Shown piece after piece: positions 55,845 through 64,000 of a stretch of DNA of 64,000 nt; the stretch's first letter is position 1; each line of letters begins with the position of its first letter. The notes beneath the pieces are model-generated. The model saw only the letters and a list, made by a program, of their open reading frames with translations, made no database searches and was not told the DNA's origin. A program made the position numbers and the translations under genes. The DNA lies in contig JALIGW010000010.1 in NCBI GenBank assembly GCA_023053685.1, positions 7,850,596 to 7,914,595 on the forward strand. The letters are read 5' to 3'. The stretch is from Diadophis punctatus similis (Eukaryota; Chordata; Lepidosauria; Squamata; Dipsadidae).

Positions 55845-56834
55845 ATCAATCTCCGCTTCTTCAGCGGTGAGGTACCACTCATGCAGATGATTCGGTGCAC
55901 CCCTGCCACGCAGGCATTATACAGATCGTCACTCAGTCCATCCTTAAAACAGCTTACCAGGATGTCTTCTGGCCAGTTTAGCCGACATGCGAGGTCCCGG
56001 AATTCTTCAGTATACTCCGCCACTGGTCGTCGTCCCTGTTTCACCAGCTTAATATGATCGCGTGCTTTGCGGTCCGCCAGCGGGTCCTAGAACCGTCGTC
56101 GTAGGGCCGTCATGAATTGGTTGAAGTTGCGCAGTTCGGGTGTGTCGTCGTTATGTAGGGTCACCATCCATCTGGCCGCGGCTCCTTCCAGGGCTAAGGT
56201 AACTGCTCGCACCAGGGATCCCTGGGTTTGGAACTCACGTCCATATTCTTGCATATAGGTGAGCACATGTGTTACGAAAAATCCCAATTGTTGCGGGTCC
56301 CCATCAAATTTCACTCCCAGGGGGGAGTTTTCCTTTCTAGTTGTGGAGTTTGGAGTTGGTTAGGAAGGGGTGCCGCTGCGTGTGCTGCCCTGGGTGGGTT
56401 TGTTGGGTCTCCTGCCGCGTCCTCCATCTGCACGCCTGCTCCCCCGAGGTTGTTGCCCCCCCAGTCTCCTCAGCGGTTGCTGTGCTCCCAGCGCTCATTA
56501 TTCGTCATTCCGGAGTCCCTCGGATGTTGAGATTTTCTAATGTTTCCATCACCAGCTGGGACAGGTATCTCTTCAATCGCCCCTCCCTGAGAGGTGCTTC
56601 GGTGGGCTCCTCCTGATCCATGGCAGCTTCTAGCTCTAATTCCCAACGGGGCTTCCGATCCCCCCGATTAAGGGTGACTCCTCTGGTTGTGCCATCCCAG
56701 CTGTCTTTTTTTTCCAATGCTGATAGACCAGCAAGGCTTTTCAGAGGTCTCGAAATCTCCCTCAGCCTTTTTGCTGGGGAGTGCGGGACAGGCTTCCGCC
56801 CGGGGAGTGATTGGTGTCTCCCCCCAGCATTCAA
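55643..56834 (-). pseudogene. Gag of chromovirus 2, in several frames
   Basis: Frame pieces 56834-56505 (N-terminal, with LKRYLSQLVMETLENLNI), 56314-56087 (FDGDPQQLGFFVTHVLTYMQ, AARWMVTLHN: the capsid-like core) and 56044-55643 (EYTEEFRDLACRLNWPEDIL) are in gypsy Gag order. Frame changes near 56400 and 56065 and at about 55840 separate them from each other and from the knuckle. Confidence 0.8.
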
Positions 56835-56933
56835 TTTCTCCCTGCTCCCGGTTTTTTTCAGTCATGATTGCCCGGTCCCCTCAGTAGAGTGAAGTTACTC
56901 TCTGGGTTGACCGATTTTGGAAACCTTGCTTTC

Positions 56934-57357
56934 TGTAAGGTATGTCTTCCAGCCAAAATCAAGGAACGAACTTTTGAGCCCAGCCAAAGGTTTTCAAAAG
57001 GATTCCCTTTATTTTGCATCTGTATACATCCATTCAATTCAAAGCAAGGTTTAAAATGCCTTCGGGCAAGACAAATCTTTTAAGCTTAACACCCCACCCC
57101 ATTCAGCATAATGAATCCACGAATGTTTGACAGATGGATCCGTTTCCCAGCCTCGCTCTTCCGTTCAATTACCCCCCATAAAACCTTATCTTAAGATGAA
57201 GAGGCTCCCAGGTGTCTGGGATCCGGATACCCCCCATAAAACCTTATCTGAAGATGAAGAAGCTCTCAGGTGTCTGGGATCCGGATATGTAATAACCTTT
57301 TGATCAAACAGAGCCAAAAAACCCCTTCTTCTGAATGACAGAGTCTGGACTCTGACA
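56934..57357 (-). repeat. 5' LTR of chromovirus 2
   Basis: It is about 98.8% alike to the 3' LTR by eye. The sequence just inside (complement of 56900-56933) should contain the primer-binding site; I cannot name the tRNA. Confidence 0.95.
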
Positions 57358-57381
57358 CTAAGTGCTATTGCTATTGCTATT

Positions 57382-57662
57382 ATATCTATTAGCAGGAGTA
57401 ACTTTACTTTTCTCCTGATTACAGGCATTGCAATTCAGATACTTAGAACATGGTTGTAGTTTAATACCATTAGCCAACTCCACAGTTTTCTGCAACAATT
57501 TAAAATTCAAATGCCCCATTCATCTATGAAGTAAATGAATATAGTTGTTATGAGGTTGTTTGTTCTCAAAAACTGAATTAGCTTTTTCTACTGGATTTTC
57601 ATGCAGTAAAAACAAACCATTTTCTAATTTAGCTATAACATTGTTGTCAGGCAGTGATTTTA
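57382..57662 (-). pseudogene. Copia pre-integrase zinc region
   Basis: The minus strand encodes NGLFLLHENPVEKANSVF, then a MGHLNFKLLQKTVELANGI block and CNACNQEKSKVTPANRY. Together these are the His/Cys pre-integrase domain of copia elements. A stop replaces one residue before MGHLN (codon at about 57524). Its continuation is the integrase at 51400. Confidence 0.8.
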
Positions 57663-59128
57663 TGTTGCCTGTTACATGTATATGCAGGGAGATGCATCCC
57701 TATCAAATATAATGGTTTATTCCTGAGCACTTGATTAATATGTTCCTAGTACGCATGTGTACATTCCTTTCTTTTGATTCTTTCCTTTTGTTCTCTGCTT
57801 CTGGACGAAGCAACACCTATGTTTATAGCCAGAATGTAATTAACTATTTTTGTTAAGAAATAAATATCTTATACCTTAGAATTATAATGCGGTTTATTTT
57901 GACAATGTCAGAGTTCCAGGAAAAGATTCATTTCGCCTCTGATAACAGTAATTCTTATCCCAACATGGTAGCAGAGGATCGTTGCTGGACCTTAATTAAT
58001 TCTGACAGATTCATTGCGTTTAGCTCAGCTAGAAAGATAAGAATGTTTTTGGCCTTTTTGAAGTGAAACGCCATAAATTTCCTTAAAAATGTCTTCTCCG
58101 GAGAAAGAATTTTTACCCCTCCTCGGCCAGCCGGGTGAAGAAACAAAAAGATCTCAAGAGGCACCCTATTTGCCAGCACCTTCTTCGCTTCTAATAACTG
58201 CACCAAGAAAGACTGACATCGCATCTCTGCAAACTTCTCCGATGCCGTCTCCCACGCATTCAATTACACCGGAAGAAGCCTTGCAACAAGAAAAAGATTT
58301 TGAAAGGTCAGTCAAAGTCAAAAACACATATTTTCTCCCGGGGGCCAGTTCAACTCAAATGGGTGCCATCCCAAAGATTACTCATTATGAGCCACTTCCA
58401 CCTCAATTGCTTGAAAGTTTTTCTGAGGGAGCCCCCTCAACTACTGTATCAGCCACCGAAAAATATATTGATTCACATTTTAAAGATCTTCTTGCTAGTA
58501 AAGACAGAGAAATTAAATACTTAAGGAGGCAGTTACTAGAAAGCCACCGCCCATATGAAAAACAAGATGTCTGCCAGCCTTCCCACATTCCAGAAGCCTT
58601 TCCTGGGCCTTCTTTTCCGGTCTCTCCAACATTAGAGTCCCACCCCAAAATGGGTGTTACCTTTCATATGCCGGAAAGGGAAAGGACATATGACTATACG
58701 TCAATAGGGGCTGGCTCTGATCAAAGATCTTATGAACAAAGAGACTCTCCCAAAAGTAATGTTGCAGTGCCATCTAGTGGACAAAATATAGATAGAACAG
58801 AACTTTTATTCCAAACAGCTTTAAGCAAAATAGACATTTTGATCTCTGAGAAAAGACAACCTTTGTCAACTATAACCCAAGAACAATTTCTTCAGCCTGC
58901 TCAAACAATACAGGCACAAAGTGCACCACCCATTCCTATGGCTGCACAAATTATGCTGCAGACTCAAGCTGCTTCGCAGGCTGGAATTGCTACAGCTCCT
59001 GCTGTTCCAACTACACAACAGCAACCCCAAATGGGACAATTGCTTATTCCAATGCAAGCTCCTACGCCTGCCCCAACTGTGGCCCAGTTAGTGCCAATTT
59101 CTCCACCGCCTGGAGTGCGGCTTGCCAG
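57663..59128 (+). mobile_element. 5' part of a plus-strand LTR retrotransposon
   Basis: A 302-base LTR (57663-57964, TGTTGCC...CCCAACA, with AATAAATATC at about 57851) is followed immediately by TGGTAGCAGAGGATCG. That resembles primer-binding sites complementary to the 3' end of initiator tRNA-Met. A leader and a long open frame follow. The element is cut at about 59128 by gypsy element 3, so pol is not visible. Confidence 0.65.
57965..57980 (+). promoter_or_regulatory. Primer-binding site candidate
   Basis: TGGTAGCAGAGG directly abuts the CAACA end of the LTR, one base different from the TGGTATCAGAG form of many copia-type PBSs. Confidence 0.6.
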
Positions 59129-59132
59129 GTAG
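58089..59132 (+). CDS. Unrecognised gag-like protein (347 aa, truncated by insertion)
   Basis: The open frame begins 124 bases after the PBS, where a retrotransposon gag is expected. The N-terminal 80 residues are Pro/Ser/Thr-rich. A short helical segment with KYIDSHFKDLLASKDREIKY (about residues 118-137) could be a coiled coil. The C-terminal third is Gln/Pro/Ala-rich with QAQSAPPIPMAAQ. No zinc knuckle or known domain is seen before the frame runs into gypsy element 3 at about 59128. I do not recognise the family; its position is the only reason to call it gag-like. Confidence 0.5.
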   Translation: MSSPEKEFLPLLGQPGEETKRSQEAPYLPAPSSLLITAPRKTDIASLQTSPMPSPTHSITPEEALQQEKDFERSVKVKNTYFLPGASSTQMGAIPKITHYEPLPPQLLESFSEGAPSTTVSATEKYIDSHFKDLLASKDREIKYLRRQLLESHRPYEKQDVCQPSHIPEAFPGPSFPVSPTLESHPKMGVTFHMPERERTYDYTSIGAGSDQRSYEQRDSPKSNVAVPSSGQNIDRTELLFQTALSKIDILISEKRQPLSTITQEQFLQPAQTIQAQSAPPIPMAAQIMLQTQAASQAGIATAPAVPTTQQQPQMGQLLIPMQAPTPAPTVAQLVPISPPPGVRLAR

Positions 59133-60118
59133 GTCTTCCAAGACATCCGGGCGCGATTCAGTTAGGGAAGGAATGTAGGGAGTTACCTCACTTGGGTTTA
59201 TTAGGTCTCCTTTAATTCTACTTCTTAACTGATCAATGTGTCTTTTCCATAGGCGGCCGTCTTGCAGCCGGACCGCGTAAGACACAGGCCCTATGACAGT
59301 TTCTATTACCCCTGGCAGCCATAGGGGCCCTTCAGCGTAATTGCGGGCAAACACTGTGTCTGCTGTGGCGAGTGACCTTGTTTTCCTTGTGATTTCTTGT
59401 TTTGCACCTGTTGCGTAGTTTGGATGTAAGCAGTCTAGGAGTGACCGGAGCCGGCGGCCCATTAAGAGCTCTGCTGGGCTGCAACCAGTTGTGGTGCTGG
59501 GAGTTATGTGCCGGGTTAGGAGGAATCTGTCTATTCTATCCTGCCAATCTCCGGGCCCCAGTCTGGCTAATGCTTCCTTGGCCGATCTCACAAATCGTTC
59601 CGTTAGGCCGTTCGTGGCTGGGTGGAACGGTGCAGATAAAGCGTGGCGGATTCCTTGGCTAGCCTGGTACCCCTCAAAAGGTGTGGCTGTGAATTGCGGG
59701 CCGTTGTCCGTTACTAACATGTCTGGAATGCCATGGGTTGTGAATAAATGCCTTAGAACCTTAATGACAGACTCAGCAGTGGTCGTCTTCATAGGGAAGA
59801 TCTCGAGCCACTTAGAATATGCGTCCACGATAATTAGGAACATGTGGCCATGGCATGGACCCGCAAAATCGGCATGAAGCCATGACCATGCGGTTTTTGG
59901 TAGATCCCAATCATGCACCGGGGCTTTGGGAGGCGCCGGCCGTGACTCCTGACAGGGTAGGCATCGGGCGACCCACTCCTGGACCTCCGTGTCCATCTTG
60001 GGCCACCACACATACCCTCAACTAAGGCCTTCATTCGCACAATTCGTGGATGGCCTTCGTGTAATGTTTGAAGTATTCCAACACGCAGGCTGGTGGGTAT
60101 CACCACCCTGTCTCCCAA
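59128..60118 (-). pseudogene. Integrase of gypsy element 3
   Basis: The frame 60011-59088 (307 codons) has a Cys pair of the zinc finger (CLPCQESRPAPP), core motifs LHADFAGP, MLVTDNGPQF and PFHPATNGLTERFV (all three acidic residues), then FARNYAEGPLWLPGVI and PVSYAVRLQDGRLWKRHIDQ in the tail. The His pair lies in another frame (60118-59834, LHEGHPRIVRMK). A frameshift near 60010 separates them. The last ~13 codons belong to the neighbouring gag-like sequence. Confidence 0.85.
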
Positions 60119-60175
60119 TAGGAGGCATCCCCCTTGCTCTGACAGTTCATGCTGTCTTAGCTCGTACGGCTTGAA

Positions 60176-60702
60176 CTAGGACCTGACAGGGTCTCTTGGC
60201 CACCCCCTCCACACCCAGTTCAGGACAGTCCTGAGAGCGGGGTCTCTGGCCGTGTGCTTAGCCACCTCGGCCGAGGTGATCAGGCCTGAATAGTTTAGGT
60301 CAATTAAGAGCACAGGGGCCTCTGGGACGATATCTGACAGTACCTCGGGCAACGGGCACCTGCTTAATGCATCTGTGTTTCCCATTTCTCTCCCAGGCCG
60401 GTGTACCAGGCAATGGGAATACGCAGATAGGAAAATGGCCCAGCAGACAAAACGGGGGGACAAGGCAGCCGGGGTGGGGTGATCCCCGGCGAGTAACCCC
60501 AATAGAAGCTTGTGGTCCGTTACCAGCATGAAGTCTCGCCCGAACAAGTATTCATGGAATTTTTTAAACCCCCCCTACCAGGCCCAAGGCTTCCTTATCC
60601 AGCTGACTATAGCCTGCAGCTCCGCCTGATTTTTAGGGGCTGGGGCTTCCTGAATGGCCTTCAGTTTACTCTCTGTGGGGTGGATGCCTCCACCATCAAT
60701 TC
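60176..60702 (-). pseudogene. RNase H and RT thumb of gypsy element 3
   Basis: The frame 60547-60176 has FMLVTDHKLLLGLLAGDHPT, VHRPGREMGNTDALSRCPL: gypsy RNase H end and linker. Just upstream, 60702-60575 encodes GGGIHPTESKLKAIQEAPAP and NQAELQAIVS, the end of RT. A frameshift and probable small deletion lie near 60560. Confidence 0.8.
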
Positions 60703-60828
60703 TTTTTTTTATTTTTTGTTGTTTTCTCCCCCCCTCCCCCCTCCCCCCCAACACCCCCCCCCTCCCTGGACTTCCCAGAACATACACAGGGCATAATATA
60801 GTTTACACAAATATAAAACTAAAATATG

Positions 60829-61125
60829 CTAGCAAATTATTAACTTCCAAATATCATAAAATCTTAACTCCTTATACTGTAAATTAAACAAAAAGTTAAA
60901 TTGAAATATGTCGTTCACAGTCTGTTTTGATATTCTTAGTCTAATACTTGATTTAAATATGATCCGTCCATCTTCTCCATTATCGAGTATATCATTTAAA
61001 TAGTCTTTAAAATGTTCTAAAATTTTTTCCCTTTCTGCCAAATGCAATATTGATTTTAGATGAATCTTCCTCTTCCAATTTTGTGCCAACAGCAGCCTGG
61101 CCGCAATTGTTAAATTCAAAACCAA
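60829..61125 (-). pseudogene. ORF2 C-terminal remnant in half-L1 copy B
   Basis: The 98-codon frame starts VLNLTIAARLLLAQNWKRK, the conserved ARLxxAQxWK block near the end of L1 ORF2, and continues as Ile/Asn-rich tail. It shows that the half-L1 arose by internal deletion of an L1 with ORF2. Confidence 0.7.
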
Positions 61126-61601
61126 CTTAAACCATATCTAAAAATACCTAACAACTTCACATTCATTTAATCTCTGTTACATTAGATTGCAATCTATACT
61201 TATTCCCACCCTATAATATCTTATATTATATCTTATATCTTAATCTTATTCTCTACCAATTTAATCTCTATTACATTACATTACCTTCTATACTTATTCC
61301 CCAAGCTGTAATATTAATTTAATCTTGTTATTTAAAACCAATTTAATCTCTATTACATTACTTTACCTTCTATAATTAATCCCCATAGATAATCTTGTAA
61401 TCTAATTCCTCTAGCCTTATACAACCTCATATATACATTTGAGCTTTATTCTTATTTATTTTACCTTATCCTACTATTACTAAGACATCAATTTTTAATT
61501 CCTCTCGCCTTCAAATCTGCAGCCTTCAATATTTCTTTAAGTTGGCATCTGAAAATATGTTGATTTAGTCTTGCTTCACTTCGAGGAGTTGAGGACTGAA
61601 G

Positions 61602-62679
61602 TCAATAATTTAATTCTTCTTCACTTTCGACAATTACTTCTCTAATCTGTCTTAAATCCTTTGTTTCTTCTTGACTATTCAGAGTTCCTTTCTGTTGTAC
61701 AATACACAAATCTTCTTTTCCCTCTTTTTTAACTTCCTCATTTCTTTTGTCTTCTGGTGATTTTGGTCTCCCCACCTTTAACACGTTGGCAAAAAAATCT
61801 TTTGCTTTACAAATCGTATTGAATCTGTATCTTTCTCCCCTGTAAGTAACCGATAGTCCAGCCAGAATTCCCCATGTGTATCTTATCTGTTGCTTTTTCA
61901 ATTCTGCCACCAGAAAGGTATAATCTTTACGTGCTTTCAGTATTTTTGGAGGAATTTCCTTAAATGTCAAAACCTCTTGTTCTTCCACCTTAAGTTTGTT
62001 TTTATAAGTCGCCTGTAAGATTCAATTTCGCAATGTCTTTGTAGTAAAATATATTACAATGTCTCTTGGCAAATGATTTTGTCTGGCAAACCAGGAATTG
62101 ACACGGTATATTTTTTCAATCTGCCAGCCCAATTCCGCTTTTGTTCCCCCCAAAATCTGCACAAATGCTTCCAAAATCTTTTCCTTTAAATTCTCTTGTT
62201 TGTTTTCTTTTACCCCTCTTAGCCGTAAAGCAAATTCCATATCATTATACTGGATCATCGTTAGTTCTGCCTCAGTTCCTTCAATTTTATTCTGAATCTC
62301 AGTTACTTTTTCACCCAAAGTCAGTGTAGTCTGTTTAATTTCAGCCACATCTTGTTCCAATAATTCCATGTTAACTGCCACAGTTTTAAATGCAGATTCC
62401 ACATTGTCTCTGGTTTGTTGAGTCTGAGATGAAAACTCCTCTGAGACAGCTTGTATTTTTTTCATTAATTTCAGTAATTTTTCCATTAATTTCTTTAATT
62501 TTTTTATTAACTACTGAAGCAATTTCTTTCTGCATATCTTTCATGGCTTGCTGTCACTTTTCAAACGTAAGAGTCTGTGTTGGGGGGGCAAAATCTTGCA
62601 GATTAACAATATGAGTAGGGAGACTTTCAACTCTTCCTATTCCTTTAAAAGGAACAGTCTTTGCTAGTTTTAAAGACAT
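61602..62679 (-). pseudogene. L1 ORF1p of half-L1 copy B, with nonsense mutations
   Basis: The start ATG is the complement of 62677-62679 (MSLKLAKTVPFKG). Stops interrupt the N-terminal part (a TGA after the LTFEK block at about 62555) and the C-terminal domain (TGA after TLRN at about 62020). Long open pieces between them (62486-62022 and 61988-61602) carry the coiled coil, MIQYNDMEFALRLRGVKE, LPRDIVIYFTTKTLRN and LKARKDYTFLVAELKK. Same family as copy A. Confidence 0.85.
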
Positions 62680-63289
62680 CTTCAATTTGTATTAATTCTT
62701 ATATATTTATTAAAAAACCCAAAAAACAAAGTTTGTCAAGGTAAAGAGTAAAAAATTAAAAAGATATCTTACAAGCGTCTATTAGCAAACAGAACTCTTA
62801 CTAGCTTTCAGTAGCTTTCACTTTCTCCATGCCCTTTCAAATTCCAAGTGCCATCTTTAGCTACTTTGTTACTTCAAGAAAATACAAAAAACACCGGAGT
62901 TAAGTTAAGATACTTGCAATTAGGTTCTCCTGGTATGTTCCGTCTGCTACTTTGTTTAAAATATTAAAATCCTTTTGTTTCAAGCAGAGATGGTCGCGGC
63001 TTCTTGCTCCGCTAAAAAGAAGCGGAGGCATTCCAGGTCCGGAGCTATTGATAGGCTTCTAGGGAGCCCTCACCCTTCGCACCCCAGAGCTTCTTCTTGG
63101 GTGCTAGGGGGGCTCTACCTCGGCCCATCTGCTCTTCTCCCTTCCCTTTGCCCGGGACGGGAGTTTCCAAGCCACCAGACAGCTGATGTGGCTTATCCGG
63201 CGGCTTTTACAGAACCTGGGATTGGACGCTCATAAAGAGTGTCCAACGAAGCTCACGGAGCCACCGGAAGTCCCCTCCACCATCAATTC

Positions 63290-63995
63290 TGTACCCCAGG
63301 AACTCAACCTCTGGGACCCCCAATACACATTTGTTGCGTTTGGGTTTCAAACCTGCAGCGCGTAACTTCTCGAGGACCATTGTGACTCGACACCGTAGCT
63401 GGTCACTATCATTCGCCGAAATAAGAACATCGTCGAAGTAGGGCATGACCCTGGGGATGTTCTACAACAGATGTTCCATCACACTCTGGAACAACCCCGG
63501 GGCTACACTAACCCCGAATTGCAATCTATGACATTTAAATGCCCCCCTGTGAGTCACAATGGTCTGAGCCTCTGCCGTGGCGCCATCTACTGGTAGCTGC
63601 TGGTACGCCTGTGCCAGATCTAACTTGGCGAACAGGAGTCCAGACCCCAACGAGTGCAGCAATTGATGTACGATTGGCACGGGGTAGGCACGCTGTTGCA
63701 ATGCTCTGTTTACAGTGCACTTATAGTCAGCGCATATCCTGATGCTTCCATCCCCTTTAAGGGGTGTGACAATGGACGTCTCCCACCGTGCATGGTCCAC
63801 TGGTTCTAGAACACCCTGCTTGATCAGTTTATCTAATTCAATATCTATTTTGGCTCGCAATGGTAAGGGAACCCTGCGGGACTTTAAACGAATGGGGGCA
63901 ACCTTAGGATCAAGATTAAACAAAATTGGGGTCCCCACATACTTGTCCAACCTGTCACTGAAAACGTCCTGAAATTCCTCAAACAGATTGTCCAA
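63290..63995 (-). pseudogene. Reverse transcriptase of gypsy element 3
   Basis: The frame 63995-63462 has FQDVFSDRL, PIRLKSRRVPLPLRAKI, GVLEPVDHARWETSIVTPLK, DLAQAYQQLPVDG and GVSVAPGLFQSVMEHLL. The frame 63446-63290 continues with the catalytic YFDDVLIS, KRNKCVLGVPEVEFLGYRID. A frameshift at about 63450 separates them. Upstream protease and gag are outside the window. Confidence 0.85.
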
Positions 63996-64000
63996 ATTTG

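Larger units (their letters stand above)
51628..57357 (-). mobile_element. Ty3/gypsy chromovirus 2, nearly complete (5.73 kb)
   Basis: It is bounded by LTRs 51628-52054 and 56934-57357 and the 5-base TSD CTAAG (51623-51627 and 57358-57362). The LTRs differ at about five positions plus one 3-base indel over ~425 bases, so the insertion is recent. Gag (about 56834-55700), protease, RT, RNase H, integrase and chromodomain follow on the minus strand. Disruptions are few: frame changes in gag and one frameshift between RNase H and integrase (about 53490-53530). Confidence 0.95.
51401..57381 (+). mobile_element. Sauria-type SINE holding chromovirus 2 in its tail
   Basis: The left piece (51401-51627) starts GAGCCGAGGTGGCGCAGTGG and has GACTCAGCCTTCCATCC, GGTAAAATGAGGACCCAG, CGGTATATAAGTCTAAG. 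The right piece (57358-57381) supplies CTAAGTGCTATTGCTATT, the normal SINE tail. The gypsy insertion duplicated CTAAG. Confidence 0.9.
39728..57662 (-). mobile_element. Ty1/copia retrotransposon broken into four coding pieces
   Basis: Reading the minus strand, the order is pre-integrase zinc region (57382-57662), integrase core (50986-51400), reverse transcriptase (42716-43056), RT end and RNase H (40211-41039) and 3' LTR (39728-40210). That is the diagnostic copia order, with integrase before RT. Three later insertions separate them: an L2-like LINE (41040-42715), an L1+L2 block (43057-50985) and a SINE holding chromovirus 2 (51401-57381). Gag and the 5' LTR are missing on the right, where another LTR begins at 57663. 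Confidence 0.85.
60703..63273 (-). mobile_element. ORF1-only L1 ('half-L1'), copy B
   Basis: It is flanked by a perfect 16-base duplication CCTCCACCATCAATTC (60687-60702 and 63274-63289). Removing the insert restores the gypsy RT frame. On the minus strand it has the 5' UTR (63273-62680, with the same GC-rich block as copy A), ORF1 (62679-61602), a ~475-base spacer of CCAATTTAATCTCTATTACA-type repeats, a remnant of the ORF2 C-terminus (61125-60829), a G-rich tract (complement of 60727-60770) and an A-tail. More than 3 kb of ORF2 is missing. Confidence 0.85.
59128..64000 (-). mobile_element. Ty3/gypsy element 3 (no chromodomain seen), runs off the window
   Basis: On the minus strand the right part (63995-63290) is RT, the middle (60702-60176) the RT/RNase H junction and RNase H, and the left (60118-59128) integrase. 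The sequence style (YFDDVLIS box, short integrase tail without chromodomain) suggests a different gypsy clade from the two chromoviruses, perhaps Mag-like. A half-L1 interrupts it at 60703-63273. No LTR is seen at the left end. Confidence 0.8.

Overview
The window is vertebrate, almost certainly squamate and probably snake, nuclear DNA. The evidence is two Sauria-type SINEs, L1 elements with ORF1/ORF2, CR1/L2-like LINEs, an AviRTE-like LINE, chromodomain Ty3/gypsy elements, a Ty1/copia element, a DIRS-like remnant and hAT-type DNA transposons. I see no intact host gene, rRNA, tRNA gene or CRISPR. The sequence is a stack of nested mobile elements, and the order of insertion can be read from target-site duplications (TSDs).

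Layout. 1-5280: GC-rich fold-back repeats, a 140-bp triple tandem repeat and a degraded DIRS-like retroelement ending in a complementary repeat. 6186-14010: an old plus-strand L1 (5' UTR, broken ORF1, 3' end, no ORF2) carrying a transposon arm (7775-9147), a Dong/R4-like LINE fragment inside TAA repeats (9233-9492) and an ORF1-only L1 (10435-13268). 14090-20687: an ERV-type solo LTR split by a 6-kb hAT-like element (14491-20450), which itself contains a solo LTR (14698-15374), a 1-kb inverted-terminal element and a palindromic MITE. 22450-23865: AviRTE-like LINE. 24195-24590: two tRNA-SINE pieces. 24751-31191: chromovirus 1, interrupted by an L1 (27141-29030). 33090-36770: L2-like LINE split by a second hAT-like element (33512-36549). 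37039-38800: Sauria SINE split by a 1.5-kb hAT-like element whose core is a 1.16-kb palindrome. Each arm of that palindrome contains a TATA box, leader and start codon region resembling a HES1/HES4-type gene. 39728-57662: one Ty1/copia element in minus orientation, broken into four coding pieces by an L2 insertion, an L1+L2 block, and a SINE that itself holds a nearly complete 5.7-kb chromovirus 2 (51628-57357). 57663-59128: LTR, primer-binding site and unrecognised gag-like ORF of a plus-strand element. 59128-64000: a third Ty3/gypsy element (no chromodomain seen) interrupted by a second ORF1-only L1 (60703-63273).

The observations most worth following are the captured HES-like promoter and first exon in the palindromic transposon, and the two ORF1-only 'half-L1' elements with complete ends and TSDs. 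Also of interest are the pair of long hAT-like elements with palindromic NRF1-type sites, and the in-frame L1/L2 chimera. All family names come from motif recognition by eye; no database search was run.
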